Part shown: piece by piece, positions 23,296-33,479 of the stretch
How the letters are laid out: every line of letters begins with the position of its first letter
How positions within the stretch are numbered: position 1 is the stretch's first letter
Assembly: GCA_021323635.1 (NCBI GenBank)
Contig: JAJPKQ010000004.1
Coordinates: forward strand, 186,001-250,000
DNA from: a bacterium
GTDB lineage: Bacteria > Actinomycetota > Thermoleophilia > Solirubrobacterales > Solirubrobacteraceae
Length of the DNA stretch: 64,000 nt
Direction: 5' to 3'
Translations under genes and position numbers: made by a program
Notes under the pieces: generated by a model
Told to the model about the DNA's origin: nothing
What the model saw: the letters and a program-made list of their open reading frames with translations, nothing else
The model's database searches: none

Positions 23296-24320
23296 TGCTT
23301 GCTCCGGCGCTCGTCGGCTACGCCGAACCTTGGTGGATCCAGATCATCAAGTCGATCGTGATCTTCGCCGTCGGCCTCCAGCTCGTCCCGGTGGTGCTGA
23401 TCGTCGAGCGCAAGCTGCTCGGTCGCTTCCAGGGTCGCTACGGCCCCAACCGCGTCGGCCCCTACGGCCTCCTGCAGCCGCTCGCGGACATCATCAAGCT
23501 GCTCACCAAGGAGCAGTTTCGCCCTCGCACCGCGGTCGGCTTCCTGTTCGCGCTTGCGCCGACGCTCTCGATCCTGACCGCGGTGGCAGCCTTCGCGCTG
23601 ATCCCCTTCGGCGATGTCCAGCACATCTTCGGCACGCGCGTGGGCCTCTACGGCGTCGACCTCTCGATCGGCCCGCTCTACCTCTTCTCCTTCTCCGCGA
23701 TCGCCTTCTACGGCATCATGCTAGGCGGCTGGTCCTCGGGCTCCAAGTACTCCTTCCTGGGCGCGATGCGCGCGGCCGCCCAGCTGATCTCCTACGAGGT
23801 CTCCCAGGGTCTTGCGCTGCTGGGCGTGATCATCTCCGCGCAGACGCTCTCGCTGACGGGCATCGTCCACGCGCAGGGGGGCATGTGGTACTTCATCCCG
23901 CAGGCCGTCGGCTTCCTCATCTTCCTGACCGCGAGCTTCGCGGAGACCAACCGCACGCCCTTTGACGTCACCGAGGCGGACGCCGAGCTGGTCGCCGGCT
24001 ACAACACCGAGTACGGCGGCGGGCGCTTCGCCTCCTACTACTTCGCCGAGTACCTGAACGTGCTGGTCGTCTCCGGGATCGTCACGACCGTCTTCTTCGG
24101 CGGCTGGCTGATGCCCTTCGGCATCCACCCACCCGGCTGGGTGGACCCGATCGTCGTGCTCGTGAAGATGGCGATCATCACCTTCCTCTTCATCTGGGTT
24201 CGCGCGACGCTGCCGCGGCTGCGCTACGACCAGATCATGAGCCTGGGCTGGAAGGTGCTGCTGCCGCTGGCAAGCGCCAACGCGCTCCTAACCGCGATCG
24301 TCGTGGTGGTGACCCACTGA
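23292..24320 (+). CDS. nuoH: NADH-quinone oxidoreductase subunit H
   Basis: [62 protein letters not shown]. Confidence 0.97.
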   Translation: MMLAPALVGYAEPWWIQIIKSIVIFAVGLQLVPVVLIVERKLLGRFQGRYGPNRVGPYGLLQPLADIIKLLTKEQFRPRTAVGFLFALAPTLSILTAVAAFALIPFGDVQHIFGTRVGLYGVDLSIGPLYLFSFSAIAFYGIMLGGWSSGSKYSFLGAMRAAAQLISYEVSQGLALLGVIISAQTLSLTGIVHAQGGMWYFIPQAVGFLIFLTASFAETNRTPFDVTEADAELVAGYNTEYGGGRFASYYFAEYLNVLVVSGIVTTVFFGGWLMPFGIHPPGWVDPIVVLVKMAIITFLFIWVRATLPRLRYDQIMSLGWKVLLPLASANALLTAIVVVVTH

Positions 24321-24877
24321 TGGCCGAGGCCCAGCTGCCGGTCTCGGTCTGGTCGCCGGGCGAGGACGTCGTCGAGGTCAGGCGAGCGCCGGCTCCCGGT
24401 GCCGCGCGCTCCTTCACGCGCGCCTTCCTGGAGACCCTGCGCGGGCTGAAGACGACCTTCGCACGGGTGATCGAGGGCCCGGTGACCATTCAGTATCCCG
24501 AGGAGAAGGTGCCCGTCTACCCCCGCTTCCGCGGGCGCCACCGGCTGCATCGCTTCGAGGAGAGCGGCCTGGAGAAGTGCGTGGGCTGCTCGCTGTGCGC
24601 GGCGGCCTGCCCCGCCGACTGCATCCGGGTGGTCGCGGCGGAGAACACCCCCGAGCATCGCGTCTCTGCCGGTGAGCGCTACGCAGCGGTCTACGAGATC
24701 AACCTCTCGCGCTGCATCTTCTGCGGCTACTGCGAGGTCGCCTGCCCGTTCGATGCGATCACGATGGGACACGACTACGAGCTCTCCGACTACGACCGCT
24801 CCGATCTGATCTTCACCAAGGAGATGCTGCTGGCAGAGCCGCTCGAGCGCACGCCGCTGCGCCGCGAGGACGAGTAG
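24320..24877 (+). CDS. nuoI: NADH-quinone oxidoreductase subunit I
   Basis: Two 4Fe-4S motifs [15 protein letters not shown] and [15 protein letters not shown]. Confidence 0.95.
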   Translation: MAEAQLPVSVWSPGEDVVEVRRAPAPGAARSFTRAFLETLRGLKTTFARVIEGPVTIQYPEEKVPVYPRFRGRHRLHRFEESGLEKCVGCSLCAAACPADCIRVVAAENTPEHRVSAGERYAAVYEINLSRCIFCGYCEVACPFDAITMGHDYELSDYDRSDLIFTKEMLLAEPLERTPLRREDE

Positions 24878-24893
24878 GTAAGGATTTGCGCGG

Positions 24894-25529
24894 GTGAGCT
24901 ACGTCATCTTCTTTCTTGCTGCAATCATCGCGATCGCCGGCGCGCTCGGGGTGGTCATGCTGCGCGACCCCTTCTTCTCCGTGCTCTCGCTCGTCTGCCA
25001 CCTGATCGCGCTTGCGCTGCTGTTCCTGCTGCTGCGCGCCGAACTGATCGCGGCTGTCCAGGTCGTCGTCTACGCCGGGGCGGTGATGGTGCTCTACGTC
25101 TTTGTCGTCGCCTACATCGGCGACGGCTCCGAACGCCTTGCCGACCGCCTGCGCCGAGGCACCGTCGCGCAGCCGCTGCTGCGCACCGGCGCTCTGCTCG
25201 CCGGCTCCGCGCTGCTCGCGGAGCTTTTGATCGCGCTCACCGGCTCGGGGCTGAAGGCCGTTGAAAGCGCGGGCGCCCCCTACCACAAGGGACCGCGCGC
25301 CTTCGGCACGCCGGCCTTCATCGGCAAGCTGCTGCTGACGCGCTTCTTGCTTGCCTTCGAGATCGCCTCCTTCCTGCTGCTGGTCGCCGCGGTCGGCGCT
25401 GTCGTGCTTGCCGGGCGGCGAGGCAGGGAGGATGAGGAAGCGCCGCCGCAGGGTGCGGGCGCACCGGCGCTGCAGGGCGCCGCGGGCGGGCCGCCCGCGG
25501 GCGGTGAGCTGGTGGAGGCGGCGCGTTGA
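24894..25529 (+). CDS. nuoJ: NADH-quinone oxidoreductase subunit J
   Basis: Position; VMLRDPFFSVLSLVCHLIALALLFLLLRAELIAAVQVVVYAGAVMVLYVFVV. Confidence 0.93.
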   Translation: MSYVIFFLAAIIAIAGALGVVMLRDPFFSVLSLVCHLIALALLFLLLRAELIAAVQVVVYAGAVMVLYVFVVAYIGDGSERLADRLRRGTVAQPLLRTGALLAGSALLAELLIALTGSGLKAVESAGAPYHKGPRAFGTPAFIGKLLLTRFLLAFEIASFLLLVAAVGAVVLAGRRGREDEEAPPQGAGAPALQGAAGGPPAGGELVEAAR

Positions 25530-25563
25530 GCGGGCAGCAGGCTGACGCCGGGAGGGAGCGCGG

Positions 25564-25863
25564 GTGAGCATCGAATGGTTCCTGCCGATCTCCGCGATCG
25601 TCTTCGCGATCGGCCTGGCCGGCGTCATCGCCAAGCGCAACCCGCTCGTGGTGCTGCTCTGCCTGGAGCTGATGCTCAACGGCGCAAACCTTGCGCTGGT
25701 GGCGTTCTCGCGCATGTGGGGCTCCGGCGACGGCCAGATCTTCGCGCTCGTGGTGATGGCGATCGCAGCCTGCGAGGTTGCGATCGGGCTGGGGCTGATC
25801 GTCGCGATCTACCGCCGCGAGCTGCCCGTTGACGTCGACGAGCTCGGGGAGCTGCAGGGATGA
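25564..25863 (+). CDS. nuoK: NADH-quinone oxidoreductase subunit K
   Basis: GVIAKRNPLVVLLCLELMLNGANLALVAFSR. Confidence 0.95.
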   Translation: MSIEWFLPISAIVFAIGLAGVIAKRNPLVVLLCLELMLNGANLALVAFSRMWGSGDGQIFALVVMAIAACEVAIGLGLIVAIYRRELPVDVDELGELQG

Positions 25864-27869
25864 GCGCGACGACGTTCGGCTGGCTGGCGCTGCTCTTCCC
25901 GCTGGCCGGATGCCTCACGACCGCGCTGCTCTTCCGCCGCCTGCCGGGCCGCAGCGCCGGCGTGATCGCGACAGCGGCGATCTTCCTCGCCTTCCTGGCC
26001 TCGATCGGCGCGCTGGTGGCGATCCTGGGGCGCTCTGGCTCCCAGCGCGAGCTGGTCTCAAGCCTGTGGAACTACGCGGTCACGGCGGGGGTGAACGTGC
26101 GCATGTCGATCCTGATCGACCCGCTCTCGATCTTCATGATGCTTGTCGTCAGCGGCGTATCGACCCTCATCCACCTCTACTCGATCCCCTACATGGACTC
26201 CGACCGGGGCTTTGCGCGCTACTTCTCCTACCTGAACTTCTTCGTCTTCTCGATGCTGCTGCTCGTTGCGGCGGGCAACTTCATCCTGCTGATCGTCGGC
26301 TGGGCGTTCGTTGGCGCCGCCTCCTACTTCCTGATCTCCTTCTGGTACCGGCGGCGCACCGCGACGCAGGCCGGGATCAAGGCGTTCGTGATCAACGTCT
26401 TCGGAGACGTCGGGCTGGTGCTCGGCACCTTCTTCATCTTCCGCCACACGGGCACGATGGAACTGCTCGGCAGCTTCCACGTCGCGCCGCACGTCTTCGC
26501 GAAGGGCTCCGCGGACGTGACCGCCGGCTGCATCCTGCTGCTGATCGGCGCCTTTGCCAAGTCCGCGCAGATCCCGCTGCACACCTGGCTGCCGGACGCG
26601 ATGGAGGGACCGACGCCGGTCTCGGCGCTGATCCACGCCGCGACGATGGTCACCGCGGGCGTCTACCTGATCGCACGCATGCACACCCTCTTTGAACTGG
26701 CGCCCGCCGCGCAGGACGTCGGCGCCATCGTCGGCGCGCTTACGCTGTTTGTGGCAGGGACGATCGGGCTGGTGCAGACGGACATCAAGCGCGTGATCGC
26801 CTACTCGACGATGTCCCAGATCGGCTACATGATCATGGGCGTCTCGGTCGGCGCCTATGCTGCCGGGCTCTTCCACCTGATGACGCATGCGTTCTTCAAG
26901 GCGCTGCTGTTCATGGCCGCAGGCTCGATCATCGGCGCGATGGCGGGCGAGCAGTCGCTGGAGAAGATGGGCGGCTTCCGCCGGGCGCTGCCGTTCACCT
27001 ACGGCTGCTTCCTGATCGGCGGGCTTGCGCTCTCCGGCGTGCCGCCCTTCTCGGGCTTCTTCTCCAAGGACGAGATCCTGCTGGTGACCGCCGAACGCGG
27101 CGACTGGCACTGGGCGCTTTACGTGATCGGCTACATCGGGGCGCTGCTGACCGCCCTCTACACCTTCCGGATGATCTTCCGCGCCTTCCACGGCAAGCCC
27201 GTGGCCGAGGCGCGCGAGCTTGAATCCGGCCATCTCCACCACGCCGATGTGCCACGCAACCCGGCAACCGGCGAGCAGGAGGACACCGACGTCGGCTTCC
27301 CTGGCCCGGCCCACGCGATCGCCGAGCGCTCCGGCGCGATGAGGGTCGCAATGGGGCTGCTCGCGCTCGGCGCGATCGGCGCCGGCCTGCTGCAGATACC
27401 GCGCACCGATTTCGTGATCGACGACTTCCTTGCGCCGAGCTTCGCCGGCTCGAAGCTCTACACGATCCACGAACACACAAGCACGCTTGCCGCGGGCCTG
27501 GTGATCGGCACGCTGCTGTCGCTGTCGGGAATCGCCCTCGCCTACTACATCTGGGTGCGCAGGCCGACGCTCCCAGCGATTGCCAGGGAGCGCGCAGGCG
27601 CCCTTTACACCCTGCTGCACCGCAAGTGGTACTTCGACGAGGCGATCGAGGCGCTGATCGTCCGCCCGGCCGCGATCGCCGGCTCCTTCGCGAGGCAGAG
27701 CTTCGAGCGCGTCGTGATCGAAGGGGCGATCGTGGGCGGCGCGCAGACGCTGGCAGGCGCCTCCTCGGCGCTGGTGCGCGCCCTGCAGAGCGGCCTCCTG
27801 CGCGCCTACGCGACGATGCTCGCGCTGGGCGCCGCCGCGGTGACCCTCTACTTTCTGCTGAGGGCCTGA
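25860..27869 (+). CDS. nuoL: NADH-quinone oxidoreductase subunit L
   Basis: LHTWLPDAMEGPTPVSALIHAATMVTAGVYLIARM. Confidence 0.97.
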   Translation: MSATTFGWLALLFPLAGCLTTALLFRRLPGRSAGVIATAAIFLAFLASIGALVAILGRSGSQRELVSSLWNYAVTAGVNVRMSILIDPLSIFMMLVVSGVSTLIHLYSIPYMDSDRGFARYFSYLNFFVFSMLLLVAAGNFILLIVGWAFVGAASYFLISFWYRRRTATQAGIKAFVINVFGDVGLVLGTFFIFRHTGTMELLGSFHVAPHVFAKGSADVTAGCILLLIGAFAKSAQIPLHTWLPDAMEGPTPVSALIHAATMVTAGVYLIARMHTLFELAPAAQDVGAIVGALTLFVAGTIGLVQTDIKRVIAYSTMSQIGYMIMGVSVGAYAAGLFHLMTHAFFKALLFMAAGSIIGAMAGEQSLEKMGGFRRALPFTYGCFLIGGLALSGVPPFSGFFSKDEILLVTAERGDWHWALYVIGYIGALLTALYTFRMIFRAFHGKPVAEARELESGHLHHADVPRNPATGEQEDTDVGFPGPAHAIAERSGAMRVAMGLLALGAIGAGLLQIPRTDFVIDDFLAPSFAGSKLYTIHEHTSTLAAGLVIGTLLSLSGIALAYYIWVRRPTLPAIARERAGALYTLLHRKWYFDEAIEALIVRPAAIAGSFARQSFERVVIEGAIVGGAQTLAGASSALVRALQSGLLRAYATMLALGAAAVTLYFLLRA

Positions 27870-27879
27870 GGAGCAGCCG

Positions 27880-29487
27880 ATGCCGCCGCTCTCGATCGTC
27901 ATCTGGCTGCCGGCGCTCGCCGGCCTGCTGGGCGCGCTGGCGCCGGGCTCCCGCGAGCGCAACACCTCAAGCGGCGCGATCGCGCTGGCGGGCGCGCTGG
28001 CGACCTTTGGGCTCTCGATCTGGCTGATCGCCGGCTATGACCCGCACACGAGCCTCTCGGACGTCACCGACACGGTCTGGATCGGCGCGCTCGGGATCCA
28101 TTACAAGCTTGGCGTCGACGGGCTCAACGTCTTCCTGGTCGCGCTCACGACGCTTCTCTTTGCAGCGACGATGCTGGCCAGCAACATCCGCCTGGCGCGC
28201 GAAGGGATCGCCCGTGCGCGCAGCTACTTCTTCTTCCTTGCGCTTGGCGAGTCGGCGGTGCTGGGCGCCTTCCTCGCTCAGGATCTGGCGCTGTTCGTGG
28301 CCTTCTTCGATCTGATGCTGATCCCCTTCTACTTCCTGATCGGGATGTTCGGCACCCGCCAGCGCGTGCGGGCGACGCTGAAGCTCGTGATCTACACGCT
28401 GGTGGGATCGCTGCTGATGCTCGCGGGCGCGGTCGCAACAGGCGTCCTGGCCTCCCAGCAGCACGGCACGCCGATCACCTTTGCTCTCTCCTCGCTTGAG
28501 CACCTGCGCCTGGCACGGGGCTCGCAGGAGTGGATCTTCCTGTTCTTCGCCGCGGCCTTCCTCGTGAAGATGCCGCTCTTCCCGCTGCAGGGCTGGATGC
28601 CCGACGGCTACCGCGCGATGCCCACCGAGGTCGTGATGGTCTTCTCGGGCGTGCTCTCCAAGGTCGGCGCCTACGGGTTCCTCGCGATCGTCCTGCCGCT
28701 GTTCCCGCAGGCCGCTGTCCACTTCCAGATGCTGATGCTGCTGCTGGCGCTGATCTCGATCCTCTACGGCTCGGCGCTTGCCTTCACGCAGACCGATGCG
28801 CGACTGATCGCCGGGTACTCCTCGGTCGCGCAGATGGGCTTCATCACGCTGGGGATATTCGCGCTCGACCCGCAGGGGGCGCAGGGGGCGCTGCTGGGGA
28901 TGATCAACCACGGCCTCGTGGTCGCACCGATCTTCTTCATCATCGCGCTGCTGGCCAGGCGCGCGGGCGGCTCGGAGGACATCCGCGACATGGGCGGGAT
29001 CGCCTTCCGCGCCCCGGTGCTTGCAACCCTCTTCCTGGTGGTTGCGCTGGCGACGCTCGCGATGCCGGGCTCGGCGAACTTCGTAGGCGAGCTGCTGATC
29101 CTGCTTGGCGCCTTCAAGGCGAAGCTGCCGATCGCGATCATCGCCTTTGCCGGGGTCGTGATGGCAGCGGTCTACGCGCTGCGCCTCTTCATCACCGCGA
29201 TGCACAACCGCGTAGGCGAGAAGGTCAGCTCCTTCGAGCTCTCCCGGGCGGAGGGATCGGTGCTGGCGCCGTTGGTTGCTGTGATCCTCTTCTTTGCCTT
29301 CTACCCGCAGCTTGCGCTCTCGCGCTCGGAAGGCTCGGTGGACGCGGCGCTCGCCCCCGCGCGAGCGGCGCTGCGCGAACCATCCGCTCCGCCGCCGGTC
29401 GCAGCCACACCGCAAGCGCCTGCCTCAAGCGGCGGGCAGGAAGCGCAAGGCGCAGAAGAAGCCGCCGAAGGGAGCGGCGCCCGATGA
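27880..29487 (+). CDS. nuoM: NADH-quinone oxidoreductase subunit M
   Basis: VKMPLFPLQGWMPDGYRAMPTEVVMVFSGVLSKVGAYGF. Confidence 0.95.
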   Translation: MPPLSIVIWLPALAGLLGALAPGSRERNTSSGAIALAGALATFGLSIWLIAGYDPHTSLSDVTDTVWIGALGIHYKLGVDGLNVFLVALTTLLFAATMLASNIRLAREGIARARSYFFFLALGESAVLGAFLAQDLALFVAFFDLMLIPFYFLIGMFGTRQRVRATLKLVIYTLVGSLLMLAGAVATGVLASQQHGTPITFALSSLEHLRLARGSQEWIFLFFAAAFLVKMPLFPLQGWMPDGYRAMPTEVVMVFSGVLSKVGAYGFLAIVLPLFPQAAVHFQMLMLLLALISILYGSALAFTQTDARLIAGYSSVAQMGFITLGIFALDPQGAQGALLGMINHGLVVAPIFFIIALLARRAGGSEDIRDMGGIAFRAPVLATLFLVVALATLAMPGSANFVGELLILLGAFKAKLPIAIIAFAGVVMAAVYALRLFITAMHNRVGEKVSSFELSRAEGSVLAPLVAVILFFAFYPQLALSRSEGSVDAALAPARAALREPSAPPPVAATPQAPASSGGQEAQGAEEAAEGSGAR

Positions 29488-31082
29488 GCGCAGCGCTGCT
29501 TGGCGCCCTCAGCGGCCCGCACATCGAATTCGCCGGGCTCTCGCCGCTGATAGCGCTGCTCGGCGGGGCGGTGGTGGTGCTGCTGGCAGGGGTGCTGCCG
29601 CCCTTTGAAGCGCCGCGTGCCAGGCTGCTCCCGGCAGCGCTCGCTCTGGGCACGATCGCTATCGCGCTCGGCCTCACGATCTGGCAGTGGCATGCGCAGC
29701 GATCGCTGGCGGGGAGCGCGCTGAGGATCGACGGCCTGGCGGTCGTCGCGGATGTGGTCCTGCTGGTGGGCGCGATCGGCGCGGTGCTGCTTGCCGCACG
29801 CTCGCACGCCGGCCGCTCACGCTCAGGCGCTGAGCTCTATGCGCTCCTGCTCTCCTCGCTTGCGGGCATGTTCGTGCTGATCGGGGCCCAGAGCACGGTG
29901 ATCCTGTTCCTGGGCTTCGAGCTGCTCTCGATCCCGCTCTACGTGCTCTGCGCGATCGAGCGCGAGCGCGAGCGCTCGCTCGAGGCGGGGCTGAAGTATC
30001 TGATCATCGGCTCGATCGGGGGCGCGACGCTCCTCTACGGCCTTGCGCTGATCTACGGCATCAGCGGGCAGACATCCTTTGCCGGCATCGCCCAAGCGAT
30101 CGCCGCGCGCGAACTTGCCACCAACGCGATGCTGCTGGGCGGCGTGGCGCTGGTCATGGTCGGCTTTGCATTCAAGGCCTCGGTCGCGCCCTTCCACCAG
30201 TGGACGCCCGACGTCTACGAGGGCGCCCCGACGCCGATCACGGCGTTCATGGCGGTCGCCACCAAGGTCGCCGCGCTGGGCGCCCTGCTGCGTCTCTTCG
30301 ATGTGGCGCTGATCGGCGCCCAGCCGACCTGGGGCCCCGGGCTGGCGGCGCTGGCAGCGGTGACGATCATCGTCGGCAACGTCGGTGCGCTCGGCCAGGC
30401 CTCGATGAAGCGCCTGCTTGCGTGGTCGGCGGTGGGTCAGGCCGGCTACATGCTGGCGGGGGTCGTCGTCTCGACGCGCCTCGGGGTGCGCGCGACGCTG
30501 CTCTACCTGGCCGCATACCTGTTCATGAACCTCGCAGCCTTTGCGGTCGTGATCGCCCGTGAGCGCGAAAGCGATCTGGGCGACTCGCTGAGGGGGCTGC
30601 GCGGGCTGGCGGCGTCAAGACCGCTGCTGGCCTGGCCGATGACGCTTGCGATGCTGGGCCTGGCGGGCATTCCCGCAACGGTCGGCTTCGTCGGCAAGTT
30701 CTACCTGATCGACGCTGCGGCGGCAAACGGCTACACCTGGCTTGGCGTTGTCATCGTGATTGGCTCGATGATCTCGCTCGGCTACTACCTGCCGGTGGTC
30801 GCTGCGATGTGGATGCGATCGGAGCGCAGCGATGAAGGCGCCGATGAGGCCCCCTCTCTCAGGGTGCCGCGACCGGGCGGCGCGAGCGCCGCTGATGGCC
30901 CGCTGCCCACGATCGCGGGGGCCCAGGAAACCGCGGAGCCTCAGCCGGCGGGAGCAGCGACCCATCCGGAGGTGGCGCTGGTCGCGCTGCTTGCAGGCGC
31001 GGCGACGCTCTTCTTCGGCATCGTCCCCGGCCCGCTCTTTGACCTGGTCTCCGGCGCCGGGCGCGGGCTGGGGCTGCTGTAG
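29484..31082 (+). CDS. nuoN: NADH-quinone oxidoreductase subunit N
   Basis: ATGA overlap with nuoM; FKASVAPFHQWTPDVYEGAPTPITAFMAVATKVAALGALLRLF; the ORF track's 28530 start is upstream read-through. Confidence 0.95.
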   Translation: MSAALLGALSGPHIEFAGLSPLIALLGGAVVVLLAGVLPPFEAPRARLLPAALALGTIAIALGLTIWQWHAQRSLAGSALRIDGLAVVADVVLLVGAIGAVLLAARSHAGRSRSGAELYALLLSSLAGMFVLIGAQSTVILFLGFELLSIPLYVLCAIERERERSLEAGLKYLIIGSIGGATLLYGLALIYGISGQTSFAGIAQAIAARELATNAMLLGGVALVMVGFAFKASVAPFHQWTPDVYEGAPTPITAFMAVATKVAALGALLRLFDVALIGAQPTWGPGLAALAAVTIIVGNVGALGQASMKRLLAWSAVGQAGYMLAGVVVSTRLGVRATLLYLAAYLFMNLAAFAVVIARERESDLGDSLRGLRGLAASRPLLAWPMTLAMLGLAGIPATVGFVGKFYLIDAAAANGYTWLGVVIVIGSMISLGYYLPVVAAMWMRSERSDEGADEAPSLRVPRPGGASAADGPLPTIAGAQETAEPQPAGAATHPEVALVALLAGAATLFFGIVPGPLFDLVSGAGRGLGLL

Positions 31083-31115
31083 CGGGCGGCCGACTGCCGC
31101 GCAGCGGCCTGCTCC

Positions 31116-32822
31116 TCAGCGCACGCCGGCCGGCGCGGCCGGCGGCTTCTCCGCGAGCCTGCGCGAGGCTGCGAGCGGGTCCCAGCCCGGCCCGCCGGCC
31201 TTCAGCCGAGTCGGATCGCCATACACGCGTCCCTCCGCAATCTCCGCGCGCAGATTGCGCCCGAGCACTGCGCCGGCGCACGCCACGCCGCCAAGCATCA
31301 CGCCGACAACGCCATGCGCGTAGAAGGTGCTTGCGCCGACGAGGAAGAGGCCGGCGATCGCCGTCCGCGAGCGCGGCCGGCGCAGCCCCCACTGATCCGG
31401 CGAGTGCTCGAGCCCGTATGAGGTGCCTCCCGACGCCAGCGTGTAGCGCTCGAGCGTGATCGGCGTAGCCGCCTCCTGCCAGACGATGTGCTCGCGAATG
31501 TCCGGTAACAGCTCGGCGGCGCCGTCGATCAGCCGCTCGGCGACATCCGCCTTGAGCGCGCGATAGCCAGCCTTGCGGCTGTAGCGCTCGCCCGCGGCAG
31601 GGCCATCCTCAACCTGCCAGAAGCCATGGCTTGCCGGCGCCATCGCCATTATCTCGAGGCTCGAGCATCCCCGCGGGGCAAGCGCTGCGGTGTGCGGGTC
31701 CTTGACCGAGGCTGAGGTCAGATAGACGGGCGAGCGCTCCGGGAAGCGGCCCGCGTAGCAGTCGGCGTAGGGCTGCTCCACATCCCAGCTCGGGAAGATC
31801 AGGTAGTTGCTGTTCGCAAAGCGCTCGCGCAGGTCCACGTCAAGCCCCAGGTAGACGCAGAAGAGCGGCAAGGCCATGCGCATGCTGCGCAAGCGCCTGA
31901 GCGTCCGCCGGCTCAGATGCTCTGGCCCGACAAGCTCCAGACAGGTGCGCTTGAGGTCGGCGTTCGAGACCACGACCGGCGCGCGCAAGGTCTCCCCTCC
32001 GAGCAGGCGCACGCCGCTTGCCCGCCCGCCCTCGATCAAGATCTGCTCCACACGCGCGTGCGTGCGCACGCGGCCACCGTGTGAGCGCACGACATCGAGC
32101 AGGTGGGCTGCGATCACCTGGCCACCGCCGCGCGGGTAGTAGCCGCCGCTGCGCAGGTAGTGGTCCATCATCACCGCGTGCATGAGGACCGACGCCCGCG
32201 AGGGCGGCGCGCCGTAGGTGCCCGACTCGCCCGCCAGCACAGCCTGCGCCTGCTCGCTCAGCGCGCAGGCTCCGAACAGATCAGCGACGGTGCGCCTGCT
32301 CCAGCGCACCAGCGCCGGGGTGCGAAGGGGCGCCGTGAGCAGGTCGAGCGCTCCACGCGGCACACCAGCGGCCATCGCCTGCTCGGCGATCTTGCGCAGC
32401 AGCCCCACGCACCGGCGCAGAGCGCGCTGCTGCTCGGGAAAGACGTCGATGAGGTCCTGCAGGTAGCGATCCCAGCCGGCGCGAACGCGAAATGTCAGCT
32501 CCGGGAAGATCAGCGTGTCAAACCCCTCGCGCTCCATCGGCAGGAACTCGATCTTCTGATCAAGCCCCACGCCGCGAAGGATTGTCGGGATCACGCCGCC
32601 CGGGCCACAGTCGCCCAGATAGTGCACGCCGACATCGAACTCGAACTGGCGCCTGCGACGGAAGACGTGCGAGCAGCCGCCGACCACGTCGTACTGCTCG
32701 AGCACGAGCGTGCGCATGCCGTTGGCGGCGAGGTACGCCGCGGTTGTGAGGCCACCGAGCCCGGAGCCTACGACGATCACATCCCAACGCTGCGCTTGAG
32801 ATCGCTCTGCATCAGCCATCAT
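31116..32822 (-). CDS. FAD-dependent oxidoreductase of the phytoene desaturase / CrtISO / retinol saturase superfamily
   Basis: DVIVVGSGLGGLTTAAYLAANGMRTLVLEQYDVVGGCSHVFRRRRQFEFDVGVHYLG; start chosen at MMADAER after likely UTR. Confidence 0.85.
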   Translation of the reverse strand: MMADAERSQAQRWDVIVVGSGLGGLTTAAYLAANGMRTLVLEQYDVVGGCSHVFRRRRQFEFDVGVHYLGDCGPGGVIPTILRGVGLDQKIEFLPMEREGFDTLIFPELTFRVRAGWDRYLQDLIDVFPEQQRALRRCVGLLRKIAEQAMAAGVPRGALDLLTAPLRTPALVRWSRRTVADLFGACALSEQAQAVLAGESGTYGAPPSRASVLMHAVMMDHYLRSGGYYPRGGGQVIAAHLLDVVRSHGGRVRTHARVEQILIEGGRASGVRLLGGETLRAPVVVSNADLKRTCLELVGPEHLSRRTLRRLRSMRMALPLFCVYLGLDVDLRERFANSNYLIFPSWDVEQPYADCYAGRFPERSPVYLTSASVKDPHTAALAPRGCSSLEIMAMAPASHGFWQVEDGPAAGERYSRKAGYRALKADVAERLIDGAAELLPDIREHIVWQEAATPITLERYTLASGGTSYGLEHSPDQWGLRRPRSRTAIAGLFLVGASTFYAHGVVGVMLGGVACAGAVLGRNLRAEIAEGRVYGDPTRLKAGGPGWDPLAASRRLAEKPPAAPAGVR

Positions 32823-32848
32823 GTGCCTCCTCTGTCCGCCAAGGTGAT

Positions 32849-32882
32849 AGTACGAATCGAATGATCTGTATTGAATCATACT
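32849..32882. promoter_or_regulatory. Candidate PadR operator in the divergent intergenic region
   Basis: Imperfect inverted repeat agtacgaatc-N14-gaatcatact (8 of 10 positions match) in an AT-rich island between divergent genes. Confidence 0.45.
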
Positions 32883-32891
32883 CTCAACACG

Positions 32892-33464
32892 ATGTCAACT
32901 GAGCCGCGCGCGCGCCTCTCAGGCACCTCGTACGCCGTGCTCGGCTTGATCGGCTACCTGGAGCCATGCACCCCCTACGACCTCAAGCGCTTCCTCGAGC
33001 AGTCCGTCGAGAACTTCTGGCAGGTGCCGCACACGACCTTCTATGCCGAGCCCGCGCGCCTGGCCGGGGCCGGCTACCTGACCGTGACGCAGGAGCCGCG
33101 CGGGCGCCGACGCAAGCTCTACGCGCTGACCGACGCAGGGCGCGAGGCACTGCGCGCGTGGGTCGCCGACGCGCCCGTCGCGCCGCCGCAGGTGCGTGAC
33201 GAGATGCTGCTCAAGATCTTCTTCGGCGCCGACCCCAGGCCGCTGCTGGAAGAGCGCGCCGACTGGCATCGCCGCAAGCTTGCGGAGCTGGAGGGCTACC
33301 TGGAGAAGGCCCGTGAGGAGGCTGCCGGCGGCGGGATCGAGCGCTCGCTGATCTTCGGCACCTCCTTTCACCGCATGATGGTCGAGCTGACCAGCGGTCT
33401 CTCTGGGCGGCAGCCTGCCAGCGCAGAGGAGGCGTCAAGGCAGACGCCCCACGACGACTGCTGA
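32892..33464 (+). CDS. PadR-family transcriptional regulator
   Basis: SYAVLGLIGYLEPCTPYDLKRFLEQSVENFWQVPHTTFYAEPARLAGAGYLTVTQEPRGRRRKLYALTDAGREAL; start uncertain. Confidence 0.88.
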   Translation: MSTEPRARLSGTSYAVLGLIGYLEPCTPYDLKRFLEQSVENFWQVPHTTFYAEPARLAGAGYLTVTQEPRGRRRKLYALTDAGREALRAWVADAPVAPPQVRDEMLLKIFFGADPRPLLEERADWHRRKLAELEGYLEKAREEAAGGGIERSLIFGTSFHRMMVELTSGLSGRQPASAEEASRQTPHDDC

Positions 33465-33479
33465 GCGCAACTGTCGCGG

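Noticed and set aside
26058-27965. 635-aa minus-strand ORF opposite nuoL
   Set aside because: Antisense artefact of high GC3; no hydrophobic or catalytic motif and nuoL is unambiguous.
27967-29415. 482-aa minus-strand ORF opposite nuoM
   Set aside because: His/Gln/Arg/Glu-rich translation is the reverse complement of membrane helices, not a real protein.
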